A stretch of 43,498 nucleotides of DNA from Eubacterium sp. (GCA_022791495.1 JAAVZE010000023.1:1-43498); one strand, 5' to 3'; numbered from the stretch's first letter, positions 33,902-42,447 are shown. Numbers and translations: made by a program. Notes: generated by a model not told the origin, from the sequence alone.

Positions 33902-35311
33902 TTATTCTGCATTTGTGCTGAACTGAAAATTGTAGAACAGATAAATATGCTCTGCCGAATCTTTGTCTATAACATCAAGATTGAACCAGCAGGAATCACC
34001 ATCTGATACATACAGATCGCTCTCAGTTGCATTAAATGAAACCAGTTTTCCCTCAGCGATCATATCGGAACCAACTTCCAACAGCTGACCTATGATGGTC
34101 TTCCGGCCATTTGAATCGTTATCTACTTTTCCAACAATTTCATCTGTTACCTGATTACAGCGTCTAAGAAGCTCAAAACGGGTCTTTGTACGCCTGATCT
34201 TTTTCCATCCTGCATCCTTATTATCCGGCGGCGTGATCAGTGTATTGATGGCGGAATCGATCCATACCTGATTTTTCGTATTCATGGTAAGAACGATACA
34301 ACCATTTTTCTCCGCCTTGATAACATTCGTATTTGTCAGTCTCTCATAAAGGTCCGTAAATCCCGGCACAACTTTATGCGTCAGTGACAGCCTGGAAGAT
34401 ACTGAACTGATCATTCCGGCGATACGCGCCGCTGTCTGATATCCCTCCAGGGTCTCTCCTGAAACATCCACCTTTGAATTAAGAACGTAATTCATTTTTT
34501 CATTATTGAATGCCGCTGCCCTCGCCATCCTTGTTTCAAGGTCAACACTGCTTTTTTCTGCCACTACTGCCTGGGTAAGGTTGCCGGACTCAAATATCCG
34601 GTCCACGAAACCAGCCAGAAGAAGATGAACCGACGTGTCCTCTGTATCCACACAGATCGTATTGAACATATATGGCTCTACCCCGGCAAACGCATCCGAA
34701 TAATCTTCTGTCGTAATAACTGGATCTGTTCCTGGCGTCATTTTTCTCTGCTGTACACCAGCAAGGACAGAATCACCTTTCCCCTGGATCAGTTCTGCCA
34801 CAAAACTACTGTATTTTGATACCGCTTTTACAAGAGATTGTGCCTCCCCCTCTCCGGCAGCAAAATCTATCGTTTCAACTGCTTTTGTTCCGGAATAGAT
34901 GATACACTGCTTTGTAGAAGGGTCTGTCAGTTTTTCTTTGATCGTCACAGAAAATTCTTTTGCTCCGGGATATTTTGCGGATATTTTTACCGCGTCCTGT
35001 TCATCCTTGTTTTTGAGTGTGATGGTTGCCGCTGTACCTCCGCTTCCCAGTCTGTAGGCTATGATAGTCTGTGCCCCGCCATTTAACGCCTGACGGATAG
35101 CGTCTGTAGTTCCTCCTGTGCCATAGGTCGTTTCATATCCTTCCTCCGCACTCAGCTCTACAGCATATCCTAATGGTCCAAAATCTGAACGGAAAATAAC
35201 AGCCGTTACGCCGTTGATCACATCCGCCGTTGAAGCATCGCCATTTTTGCCGATATTGAAATATGCCCCTGGTCTTACTTTTGTTTCACCAACAAGAAAA
35301 TATCCTGCCAT
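33902..35311 (-). CDS. xkdK: Contractile tail sheath protein (XkdK)
   Basis: A 469-residue sheath protein. The N-terminus (RPGAYFNIGKNG), the early block VNGVTAVIFRSDFGPLG and the C-terminal LNTLITPPDNKDAGWKKIRRTKTRFELLRR pattern fit the phage sheath family (PF04984-type). It shows that the particle is a contractile, myovirus-type tail. AAGGAGG lies in the end of the preceding gene, two bases before which the stop codon falls, so translation is coupled. Confidence 0.95.
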   Translation of the reverse strand: MAGYFLVGETKVRPGAYFNIGKNGDASTADVINGVTAVIFRSDFGPLGYAVELSAEEGYETTYGTGGTTDAIRQALNGGAQTIIAYRLGSGGTAATITLKNKDEQDAVKISAKYPGAKEFSVTIKEKLTDPSTKQCIIYSGTKAVETIDFAAGEGEAQSLVKAVSKYSSFVAELIQGKGDSVLAGVQQRKMTPGTDPVITTEDYSDAFAGVEPYMFNTICVDTEDTSVHLLLAGFVDRIFESGNLTQAVVAEKSSVDLETRMARAAAFNNEKMNYVLNSKVDVSGETLEGYQTAARIAGMISSVSSRLSLTHKVVPGFTDLYERLTNTNVIKAEKNGCIVLTMNTKNQVWIDSAINTLITPPDNKDAGWKKIRRTKTRFELLRRCNQVTDEIVGKVDNDSNGRKTIIGQLLEVGSDMIAEGKLVSFNATESDLYVSDGDSCWFNLDVIDKDSAEHIYLFYNFQFSTNAE

Positions 35312-35313
35312 AC

Positions 35314-35559
35314 TTAATCAACCTCCTTTTTAATAAATTGTTTGACGATTTTCTCAGCCTCTGACTTTTTACACTCTTTTATTCCTTTTTCTTTCAGTGC
35401 TGCCATGACACACTCAGGCATTGTCCCAAACAGTGCCTGGGCGTTGCTGCAAAATTCGTCAATTGTGTAAGTGGATTCCTGTTTCGCAACAGAGTTTTCT
35501 ATCGAAGTGACAGATTCATCCTCTGTTGAAATCTGGGTTCCATTTTTTGCTGAAGCCAT
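35314..35559 (-). CDS. Small protein upstream of the sheath gene (81 aa)
   Basis: An 81-residue protein with the pattern TYTIDEFCSNAQALFGTMPECVMAALKEKGIKECKKSEAEKIVKQF, a short helical form common just before sheath genes in Firmicute myophages. Function is unknown. AGGAGG lies seven bases before the ATG. It may be an assembly factor for the sheath, by position only. Confidence 0.75.
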   Translation of the reverse strand: MASAKNGTQISTEDESVTSIENSVAKQESTYTIDEFCSNAQALFGTMPECVMAALKEKGIKECKKSEAEKIVKQFIKKEVD

Positions 35560-35570
35560 ATGTACACCTC

Positions 35571-36446
35571 CTAATTAATAGTATTTACAATCTCAACTAT
35601 ACGATGTTTCTTCTGCCGGTATTTTAACAGGCCATAATGAAGCGTGACTAATATCTGTCCGTCTTTGAGATGATCTGATCTATAATTTACCTGCAGCTGC
35701 TTTATGGACACAGGAGATTGATCCAGCATGCTGATCTCTCCCGCAAGAGATAACTGATTAGCAATGGCGGCCTCTATTTTGAGGCGTATCTCATTGTCTG
35801 GACATAAAACATGGACAGCAATCCCGCTGTCCATCCATACGACCGTATTCGTTTCTGTCCCTTTATCCATAGTGACATTCCGACAGTAAACTACCGGGAC
35901 TTCTTTCGAGATCTCGGTGATGTCATCTATTCTGTCCAGACCAATAACCAGACAATCCAGATCAAGCTCTTTGATGTACCTGTTTACTGCCACGACGGGA
36001 TCGGGGTCTGTTGTTTCCTGATCTGGATATTCAAACATATCAAATCGCATTTTACTTCCGATGATCCCACCATTCTCTTTTCCGTCAATAGAATAACCAT
36101 CTGTTCCTGCCCATGCAAATGCATACGGGGAACCACCCTCTGGTTTCAGAAGAACATCCCTGAGACATTTTTTTACTTCCGCTTCGACAGCCTCCGGCAG
36201 AATCTCCATCGTGTTCTGACAGATCAGAGTCACTACCAGGGTTCCCACGCTTTTCCTCTCTTCGTTTGCCTGCATATCTAAATTGTATACAATCTGTGGG
36301 TATTGTGTGTTTCCGCTCCATCCCTCATGATCAGCCTCCGGCGACCGCGTACTGAACACCGCCGGACCTCCAGCAAAAGATGCCAGATATCCTGTCAGCT
36401 CCTGGGAACCAGAAAATCTTTTATAAATCAGCTGTTCCAGATTCAC
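35571..36446 (-). CDS. Probable tail completion or terminator protein
   Basis: A 291-residue protein that I do not place in a named family. Its position between the connector-like gene and the sheath is that of tail completion or tail terminator proteins. GTG at 36446 is the likely start, since AGGAGG lies six bases upstream; the longer frame from 36578 overlaps the previous gene by far more. Within it, AAIANQLSLAGEISMLDQSPVSIKQLQVNYRSD is typical of beta-rich connector folds. The remaining overlap with the previous gene is 26 bases. Confidence 0.65.
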   Translation of the reverse strand: MNLEQLIYKRFSGSQELTGYLASFAGGPAVFSTRSPEADHEGWSGNTQYPQIVYNLDMQANEERKSVGTLVVTLICQNTMEILPEAVEAEVKKCLRDVLLKPEGGSPYAFAWAGTDGYSIDGKENGGIIGSKMRFDMFEYPDQETTDPDPVVAVNRYIKELDLDCLVIGLDRIDDITEISKEVPVVYCRNVTMDKGTETNTVVWMDSGIAVHVLCPDNEIRLKIEAAIANQLSLAGEISMLDQSPVSIKQLQVNYRSDHLKDGQILVTLHYGLLKYRQKKHRIVEIVNTIN

Positions 36447-36738
36447 CTGTCTCCTCCTGTTCCGGCTCTGCTGTCCTGTATTCGTAAACTTCCGACAGAT
36501 CCGCAGACCATCTGATCTCCCAATCCTGTGCTGCCACTTCAGAGATGGGGATAATAAAATGATTCGTAACATTTCCAATGCCAGGATGATATTGTACTGT
36601 CATCTGCGTTTCTGTGACTGATGTCACAATCCCTGTTTTTCCCTCAGGCCACGTATAATGCCTGCCATAACATACGAAACCGGGAAAAATCTGTGTCAGG
36701 TCAAAAATCGCCGTCGGCTTTTCTGCCACTAAACTCAT
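36421..36738 (-). CDS. DUF5026-like connector-region protein
   Basis: A 105-residue protein. FDLTQIFPGFVCYGRHYTWPEGKTGIVTSVTETQMTVQYHPGIGNVTNHF resembles a conserved small beta-barrel family (DUF5026-like) near the head-tail junction of clostridial phages. AGGAGG precedes the ATG. It is the first clear structural gene after the regulator, and so marks the edge at which head genes would be expected to end. Confidence 0.65.
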   Translation of the reverse strand: MSLVAEKPTAIFDLTQIFPGFVCYGRHYTWPEGKTGIVTSVTETQMTVQYHPGIGNVTNHFIIPISEVAAQDWEIRWSADLSEVYEYRTAEPEQEETGESGTADL

Positions 36739-36828
36739 AACTGCCTCCTATCAATACGGTTTCCCATATCTTCTCTCCAATTCTGGCCTGCCTGAGCAGT
36801 CCGATGTTTTCTGTTTCCTCTTCTTATG

Positions 36829-37080
36829 TCATTTCACATCATCCCTTTCCTTCGCATAATAAATGACTGATAAATCAAAAAGAACCGCAGGGAAAAGTAG
36901 GTTCATACTTCTCTCCAGCGGTCCGATATTGAAAATCGTCTCACAGTCTTTTATGCTCTTCTGCCATTGTTCATCCTTCCCCAGGCATTTGTCCAGATCC
37001 TCTGCCCAGCTGGCTTCTACCGGGGCAGCATATGGAATTATTACTAATACCATAATAACATGTATCCATTCCCCTGTCAC
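36829..37080 (-). CDS. Small protein of unknown function at the missing-head junction (83 aa)
   Basis: An 83-residue frame starting at GTG, with AAAGGG upstream. The first 25 residues are hydrophobic (VIMVLVIIPYAAPVEA) and may form a membrane segment or signal. The rest contains LDKCLGKDEQWQKSIKDCETIF and a second hydrophobic part. After its TGA, 25 further codons (KKRKQKTSDCSGRPELERRYG onward to TGA) stay open in the same frame, which may be chance. It could be a genuine small gene or a remnant of deleted DNA. Confidence 0.4.
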   Translation of the reverse strand: MTGEWIHVIMVLVIIPYAAPVEASWAEDLDKCLGKDEQWQKSIKDCETIFNIGPLERSMNLLFPAVLFDLSVIYYAKERDDVK

Positions 37081-37140
37081 TCTACCCTTTTTCTACTCAT
37101 GCTGTCCAGCTGTACCTCTGACGTAAAATGTGCCGTAAAG

Positions 37141-37707
37141 TCATATTCCAAGTAGATAAACAGCGAGTACCTTACAGGCAATCCCGATATCTTTATAAAC
37201 TGTCTTTTCGCTTATATTCTCCGTCTCCGCGATCTGCTGTACAGTATAGATCTTTTCCTCCAGATACATCATCCGGAGCTCCCGGAACCGTCTTTTTACC
37301 TCTTCACTTCCAATTTCCTGACACTCCTTCCCATATAATTCCACGGCTTTTTCAATGCAGCGGATCAGATACGCGTCCTCCTTCCTTCTCTTTTCGTCGC
37401 TGATCATTGTCATTTCCGATCTGCTCACCACACTGCTTGCACTTCCCATCAGATCTTCAACAAACCGCCATCTTAAATCCATCTTTTCATCTTCTGAAAA
37501 TTCGACCTCCTCCAACATCCTGGCCTTTGCCCTCCGGTATGAGCTGAGTAATCGTTTGGTATTTTTGACCTTATCCCGCTCCTTCTCTGCCGCAATGTCA
37601 TGTTTCCTGCTTTCTTCCATAAAAACCTTGACAGCTTCTCTCGCAGCAATCTTGGCTATTTCTTTTTCGGTAAGCAGATTTTTCTGTGTGACATTATCCC
37701 CTGTCAT
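37141..37707 (-). CDS. Late-gene regulator with sigma-70 region-4-like HTH (ArpU/RinA type)
   Basis: A 188-residue basic, helical protein. The C-terminus (YTVQQIAETENISEKTVYKDIGIACKVLAVYLLGI) is a helix-turn-helix like sigma region 4 and ArpU-type late regulators. In related phages such proteins activate the structural operon. GGAGGT precedes the ATG at 37707; an in-frame TTG six bases earlier is less suitable. It lies between the DnaC-like loader and the tail genes, the usual place for the late switch. Its target promoter was not found. Confidence 0.78.
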   Translation of the reverse strand: MTGDNVTQKNLLTEKEIAKIAAREAVKVFMEESRKHDIAAEKERDKVKNTKRLLSSYRRAKARMLEEVEFSEDEKMDLRWRFVEDLMGSASSVVSRSEMTMISDEKRRKEDAYLIRCIEKAVELYGKECQEIGSEEVKRRFRELRMMYLEEKIYTVQQIAETENISEKTVYKDIGIACKVLAVYLLGI

Positions 37708-37736
37708 ATGCAATACACCTCCATTTTTTTCTGTTT

Positions 37737-38600
37737 TTAACCCTCCAACAATTTTTGCATGCTGTCAAAACGTCTGGCTGCTTCTGCTTCCCGGTATGAT
37801 CTTCCCCTTACATGGACTGGATAACACATTTCAAAAATACGATCATATATCCGCCGGTATCGGATATCCGTCGTCTGTATCATATCGTTTAAAATCAGGT
37901 TCGTAGTCAGAATAAGCGGTTTTCCTGAGCAGTAGCGGCTGTCGATCACATTATAGACTTTTTCCAGAGCATACTCTGTATTTCGCTCTGTTCCCAGATC
38001 GTCTATGACCAGCAATTCTACCTCCTGAAGCTTCTTTATCCAGACACCTTCATCCACTCTCATAGACTGCATATCCTGCAGTATTTTGACAAACGACGTC
38101 ATGATCACCGTATGCATATTTTCTATCAGTTCATTGGCAATGCACGCTGCCGTATAACTTTTCCCTGTCCCAACCTCTCCCCAGAACAAAATACCTTGAT
38201 TTTTCCGGTACATTTCCTTAAATCCACTTACATACCTTTTTGCCAGGTCAAATACTTTGCGATTGTCATCCGTTATGGTATAACTCGACAACCTGGCTTT
38301 CTTAAATTTTGTCACGATCAGGCTGCTCTGTCGAAGGGTGCTGATTCTTTGCTGCTTTTCCCTGTATTCATCGCACCTTCTTTCTTCTTCTAATTCTTCC
38401 TGACGGCATTTGCACACACATGGAACCGTTTTCATTTCCCTATTTCCGCCTGCCGTTGGAAAACAGATCCTGGTTTCTTTCTTAGTCCTGCATTTACCAC
38501 AGTAGAGCAGACCATCCTCTCCTACAAAATCATTTCCAGACACTTCGGCTCTGTCTATTTCTGAAAATATTTCATTTATTATGTCTCTCAATCTGTTCAC
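37737..38600 (-). CDS. DnaC/DnaI-like helicase loader ATPase
   Basis: A 287-residue AAA+ protein. The Walker A motif is GEVGTGKS at 141-148 and Walker B ends in Asp200-Asp201 (VELLVIDDLGTER). An N-terminal zinc-binding part has Cys34, Cys37, Cys61, Cys63 and Cys65. It would load the replicative helicase at the element's origin together with the preceding replisome organiser. GTG is the start and overlaps the stop of the upstream gene by four bases (GTGA), giving translational coupling. Confidence 0.88.
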   Translation of the reverse strand: MNRLRDIINEIFSEIDRAEVSGNDFVGEDGLLYCGKCRTKKETRICFPTAGGNREMKTVPCVCKCRQEELEEERRCDEYREKQQRISTLRQSSLIVTKFKKARLSSYTITDDNRKVFDLAKRYVSGFKEMYRKNQGILFWGEVGTGKSYTAACIANELIENMHTVIMTSFVKILQDMQSMRVDEGVWIKKLQEVELLVIDDLGTERNTEYALEKVYNVIDSRYCSGKPLILTTNLILNDMIQTTDIRYRRIYDRIFEMCYPVHVRGRSYREAEAARRFDSMQKLLEG

Positions 38601-39349
38601 CTGCCTTTGAATGGGTTTGTGCCATCCTCAATCAATTCGTTGCTGCCTCCTGCCTGGGATGGAGTAAGATAGTCTAGAAATGGTAATGCATCGGATAAAA
38701 AGGTCTTGGGATGTTTAATAAATTTTTCTTCTGTATGTCTCTTTATAACCTCATCTGCATACGCTGTTGCTGCTTTCATTAATTCCTCAGAATGATATCC
38801 GTCATTCAGCCTCGCCATATATTTTTTGTAGGCACTCCCTTTCTCCTTTTTTCTTGGGTATACCTTCCAGAATTCTTCAAAATCTTTCGTATAGGGAACT
38901 GCCTTTTTTTCTTCTGCCAGTAGAAGCTGCCCTTCGGATCCTTTTCCGTCAGGGAGAGTTTTCTGCATATCTTCCAGCATCTTTTTCTGCCTGCTCCTGC
39001 GCTTTCTCCTGGCAGCATCTGTTTCTGATCCAACCATCTCATCACACTGGGTAAGCATATACTCATACTGGGATTCATCGGTAACAACCAATAACCCCGT
39101 CCTTTGCAGGAAAGAGACCGTAACCTCCACATTTTCTACAGTCTCATCAAGCTCCAGTGCCAGCTCTTTCACAAAAGTATCCTCGATTCCCTCGAAATAA
39201 AGACGATTGTTCTGCCGTATTGCCAGTAAAAGCATTTTCAGATAGACAACCGTATAACTGTCACCTCCGGCAACCTTACGAAGTTTTTTAATTTCTTTTG
39301 ACTTGAAGAAATCATCCCCTAGTTTGAGCCAATAGTATTTTTTTTCCAC
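38597..39349 (-). CDS. Phage replisome organiser (DnaD-like replication initiator)
   Basis: A 250-residue protein. The N-terminus YYWLKLGDDFFKSKEIKKLRK is the signature of the phage replisome organiser N-terminal domain. A basic middle (RRKRRSRQKK) and the C-terminal FEEFWKVYPRKKEKGSAYKKY block complete the usual form. It should bind origin DNA and bring the DnaC-like loader. GTG at 39349 has AGGAGG eight bases upstream. Keeping replication genes would be odd in a fixed tailocin and suggests recent phage origin. Confidence 0.85.
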   Translation of the reverse strand: MEKKYYWLKLGDDFFKSKEIKKLRKVAGGDSYTVVYLKMLLLAIRQNNRLYFEGIEDTFVKELALELDETVENVEVTVSFLQRTGLLVVTDESQYEYMLTQCDEMVGSETDAARRKRRSRQKKMLEDMQKTLPDGKGSEGQLLLAEEKKAVPYTKDFEEFWKVYPRKKEKGSAYKKYMARLNDGYHSEELMKAATAYADEVIKRHTEEKFIKHPKTFLSDALPFLDYLTPSQAGGSNELIEDGTNPFKGR

Positions 39350-39375
39350 ATCCTAGACCTCCTCTTTACTCCTTT

Positions 39376-39972
39376 TTACTCTAAACAGAAATATTCGTGA
39401 CCGAAACGCTTATATATTTTACTACCTTGGGGAAATTCTGCCTGAAATAACAGATTATCCGGGTAATCCTTTTCAAGATTAAATCGTAAGATTTCTTCAG
39501 CAAATTCCAAGCTTCTTTCATCCGGTCTGCAATTAATTTTTCCTGTCTGATACGTTGAATATTGACCTTTCTGTGATATTACTCCTTCTAGCGTATCAGG
39601 ATATTTCTTTGACTTCATCCTCTTTACGACGACGATCCCTGTCAGAAACACACAATCATCATCCTCCGCTGCCCCGTTTTCCGCGTACATCAGCTGCGCC
39701 AGCCGGTAAATCTTCTTTACCGTCACTCCTTTTGCTGACGGGATCTGGGTTGACTGCGGAATGTGGCTCGCCTGTGGAGTATGGGTTGGTTTCGGGAGCC
39801 GTCTCGGGGGAGTAGTCACTAGCTCTACCGCCGGTTTAAAATAATCCACAACAAACTTTTTATTTGCAATCTCTGGTTTCTTAACTTCCCTTACAGACTC
39901 AAAAATCAATACCATCATCCACAACAAAGCCACTGAGAAAAACAGTACGAAGCATTTTTTGATTCGTCTCAC
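39376..39972 (-). CDS. SleB/CwlJ-like cell wall hydrolase in the early region
   Basis: A 198-residue protein. It starts at GTG with AAGGAGG upstream. The N-terminus has a membrane segment or uncleaved signal (CFVLFFSVALLWMMVLIFES), then a Pro/Thr-rich linker (about 55-80). Residues about 85-198 form a Hydrolase_2 (SleB-type) domain with Glu98 in YAENGA as the likely catalytic acid, and the family pattern GQYSTYQTGKINCRP. SleB-type enzymes cleave peptidoglycan, often in spore cortex. Its place between the switch and replication genes, away from the lysis module, is unusual. The protein may alter the host envelope early after induction. Confidence 0.78.
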   Translation of the reverse strand: MRRIKKCFVLFFSVALLWMMVLIFESVREVKKPEIANKKFVVDYFKPAVELVTTPPRRLPKPTHTPQASHIPQSTQIPSAKGVTVKKIYRLAQLMYAENGAAEDDDCVFLTGIVVVKRMKSKKYPDTLEGVISQKGQYSTYQTGKINCRPDERSLEFAEEILRFNLEKDYPDNLLFQAEFPQGSKIYKRFGHEYFCLE

Positions 39973-40035
39973 AACATTCCTCCTTATTCTGGCAGCTTTT
40001 TGTTAAAAACTATACGTAATATCATAACAATATCC

Positions 40036-40440
40036 TTATACCGCCTGCTTAATGCCAAGCAGGTTATTGATAGCTGCCACGATCTCCTCCCGTAACCAGT
40101 GCCCGTTGATAACCAATGATACCTGATCCCGTGTAAAACCAATGTCCTCTGACAACTGCTTGATCGTCATTTTCCTATCAATCAGACATTTGCGAACTTC
40201 TTTACACCATTCTTCTGACGGCGTATCAAGCCTTTCCGGGATTCCCTCTGTACCAAGCATATCGTTTATCCTTGTTACAATATCTTTGTACTCATTACTG
40301 GCATATCTTCCATTCAACAATTTGGAAATTGCTGTAGATGGATAACCAAGCTCAGCGGACAGCTGTTTGATTGTCATATCCCTGTCAATTAAAGCCTTTT
40401 TTACCTCTTTATTCCAGTGTGAAGCAACTTTTTTATGCAT
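40036..40440 (-). CDS. Cro-like regulator with two tandem HTH domains
   Basis: A 134-residue protein made of two copies of one domain. Residues about 9-64 read KEVKKALIDRDMTIKQLSAE and onward; residues about 78-131 read KEVRKCLIDRKMTIKQLSED and onward. Each carries an XRE-type HTH ending in an IN-x-x-LG helix. Such a protein could bind a double operator as a single chain. It is the first leftward gene of the lytic direction, across the switch region from the repressor, so a Cro-like role is inferred. AGGAGG precedes the ATG. Confidence 0.8.
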   Translation of the reverse strand: MHKKVASHWNKEVKKALIDRDMTIKQLSAELGYPSTAISKLLNGRYASNEYKDIVTRINDMLGTEGIPERLDTPSEEWCKEVRKCLIDRKMTIKQLSEDIGFTRDQVSLVINGHWLREEIVAAINNLLGIKQAV

Positions 40441-40506
40441 TTTTACACCTCCTCTCGTATTTGTTGTTTATTTTTACGAGATTGAGTGCTATAATAAAGA
40501 CGAACA

Positions 40507-40627
40507 TTTACAAACTCGCATAATAAACAGGAGATATCATTCCGGCTCGCAAATAGGAATAATTTGAATCTCTTATATACATTATAATACGTTTTTGCGA
40601 GTTTGTAAAGTAGTAAATCTCGCAAAT
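40507..40627. promoter_or_regulatory. Lysis-lysogeny operator region
   Basis: Fourteen-base inverted repeats (40507-40520 with 40596-40609) lie 75 bases apart. CTCGCAAAT occurs exactly at 40546-40554 and 40619-40627, the latter in a near-palindrome TCGCAAATGCGA. Together these make at least four sites between the divergent regulators, as in lambdoid-type switches, and looping is possible. Confidence 0.7.
40581..40609 (-). promoter_or_regulatory. Early leftward promoter with operator-like site in its spacer
   Basis: On the minus strand TTTACA (40604-40609) and TATAAT (40581-40586) have a 17-base spacer. Positions 40589-40600 (plus: ACGTTTTTGCGA) lie inside the spacer, at the same offset as the related site in the accessory promoter. 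A palindromic ATTATAAT could also give a rightward -10 box for the repressor gene. Confidence 0.75.
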
Positions 40628-40653
40628 GCGATACATTTATATGGAGGTATCCT

Positions 40654-41034
40654 ATGGAAATATGTGACCGGATTTTTAGTACTCTTGACAAAAAAGACAA
40701 GATGGCGGCTGATCTATGTAAATTTCTTGATATCCAGTCTTCCACAATGTCAACATGGAAAACACGAAAGAAAGACCCTCCTGCAAAATATATGAAGAAA
40801 ATCTCCATTTTTCTGGGTGTCTCATTGGAGTGGTTACTTACAGGAGAAGAGCTGGAACAGACACTTTCGATTGGGAATCATGAATTAAGTGAAGATGAGA
40901 ACGATCTATTAGCTCTCTACAGAAAATTACCAGAACGAAAAAAATACGAAACAATCGGAGAACTTAAGGGGTTTCTAAAAGCAGTTGAAGAGTCACAAAA
41001 ATACCTTGACCAGGAGAAAAAGGTATCTGTATAG
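40654..41034 (+). CDS. XRE-family repressor (CI-like)
   Basis: A 126-residue protein. Residues about 5-65 form an XRE-type HTH (KMAADLCKFLDIQSSTMSTWKTRKKDPPA, then MKKISIFLGVSLEWLLTGE). The C-terminal part is helical and charged, without a LexA-type Ser-Lys peptidase, so release from repression must work another way than self-cleavage. TGGAGG precedes the ATG. It is divergent from the Cro-like gene and lies directly before the integrase gene on the same strand, as in many Firmicute prophages. Confidence 0.85.
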   Translation: MEICDRIFSTLDKKDKMAADLCKFLDIQSSTMSTWKTRKKDPPAKYMKKISIFLGVSLEWLLTGEELEQTLSIGNHELSEDENDLLALYRKLPERKKYETIGELKGFLKAVEESQKYLDQEKKVSV

Positions 41035-41105
41035 CCTGATACCATTTTTTCCTGACACAGCTTAGAAGAATTCCCTGCAGAACAAACGAAAAAGGAAGTG
41101 ATACC

Positions 41106-42236
41106 ATGAGACTGCCAAATGGCTATGGCAGCGTGACCAAACTATCTGGTAATCGCCGTAAACCATATGTTGCCAGGGTTACGCTGGGGTGGGTCCATGA
41201 CGAAAAATCTGGGAAAATGGTTCAGAACCGTGTACAAATTGGAACTTTTAGAACGAAGAAAGAGGCTCTTCAGGCGCTTTCTGAGTATACTGCCAATCCA
41301 TACGATATAAAAAAAGACAACCTTACTCTTGCTGAGCTATATCAGAGATGGACGGATGCTTATTTTCCCACCCTCAAAGGTGAATCATCCAGGCGGATCA
41401 TAATCTCTGCGTGGAGATATTGCCATGCGATCCACGGTATGCGGGTCAGAGACCTCCGGGCAAGGCATATCAAGGGGATCATGGAGGATGGATATATCAT
41501 TTCTGAACGTGGGAAAAACGCCGGAGAAAAAATAAAAGCTTCTGCCGGCACAAAATCCCGCATTAAATCTATGTTCAACCTCATGCTGGACTATGCCCTG
41601 GAGTATGAACTGGTTGATACAAACTATGCCCGGACTTTTGACCTGCCAAACGACATTATCCTGGAAAAGGAGACGGCTGCTCGCGGACATATTATTTTTA
41701 CTGATATAGAAATGCAGGCTTTATGGGAAAATGTAGAAACCCTTCGTTTCGCAGACTGGATTCTGATTCAATGTTATATGGGATGGCGGCCACAAGAACT
41801 GGCAAAATTGAAGATAGAAAACGTACATCTTGATGAACGCTATATCACAGGAGGAATGAAAACAGATGCCGGAAAAGACAGAATTGTCCCCATTCACCCC
41901 CGGATTTTCGATCTAGTGAAGAAAAACTACATAACAGCTGTAGAATTAGGAAGTGAATATCTTCTCAACGACCCCACTGCTGTCAAAGGCGGCATGAACA
42001 TAACCTATGACAAATACGCCGGACGGTTTAACAAGATCATTTCTGCCCTTAACCTTCGGAATGACCACAGACCACATGATCCAAGAAAGACATTTATAAC
42101 GATGGCCAAAAAAGCGGGGGTGGATGAATATGTGATTAAACGCCTGATCGGTCATCGGATCACTGACATAACAGAGGCTGCCTACACAGAACGAGATGTG
42201 GAATGGCTCAGAGAAGAACTTGAAAAGATACCTTAA
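41106..42236 (+). CDS. int: Tyrosine-type site-specific integrase
   Basis: A 376-residue recombinase with an N-terminal arm-binding part, a core-binding SAM-like domain (about 70-180) and a catalytic domain. Catalytic residues are visible: Arg228 in GWRPQEL, His324 and Arg327 in HDPRKTF, His350 in GHRI and Tyr360 in AAYTERD. AAAGGAAG precedes the ATG. The stop codon is 235 bases from attR. Cotranscription with the repressor would keep integrase present during lysogeny. Confidence 0.93.
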   Translation: MRLPNGYGSVTKLSGNRRKPYVARVTLGWVHDEKSGKMVQNRVQIGTFRTKKEALQALSEYTANPYDIKKDNLTLAELYQRWTDAYFPTLKGESSRRIIISAWRYCHAIHGMRVRDLRARHIKGIMEDGYIISERGKNAGEKIKASAGTKSRIKSMFNLMLDYALEYELVDTNYARTFDLPNDIILEKETAARGHIIFTDIEMQALWENVETLRFADWILIQCYMGWRPQELAKLKIENVHLDERYITGGMKTDAGKDRIVPIHPRIFDLVKKNYITAVELGSEYLLNDPTAVKGGMNITYDKYAGRFNKIISALNLRNDHRPHDPRKTFITMAKKAGVDEYVIKRLIGHRITDITEAAYTERDVEWLREELEKIP

Positions 42237-42360
42237 ACGGAAGGATACGGTACTTTTATTCATTTTTCTTTTGTTACCTGCATGTTACCTACACGTTGCC
42301 TACGGAGCAAATTTTGTGGCATTTTACCACGTCTTACAGCCAATTTCAACTTTTTATCTT

Positions 42361-42414
42361 AAAAACAAAGAAAGTACCGTAGCCCCTTAGAACTACGGTA
42401 CTTTCTTTGTTTTT
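42361..42414. terminator. Bidirectional terminator between int and the GGGtGRT gene
   Basis: A 22-bp perfect inverted repeat (42361-42382 with 42393-42414) has A and T runs at both ends. It lies on the element side of attR, so the element brings a terminator for the host gene whose 3' end it replaces. Confidence 0.88.
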
Positions 42415-42447
42415 AAAAAAATATATTTTTAGAATTTCCCATGGAAA

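Noticed and set aside
40443-40808. A 121-codon leftward frame across the switch region and the start of the repressor gene
   Set aside because: It covers operators and promoters and overlaps the repressor HTH on the other strand. The smaller flanking genes with good ribosome sites explain the region.
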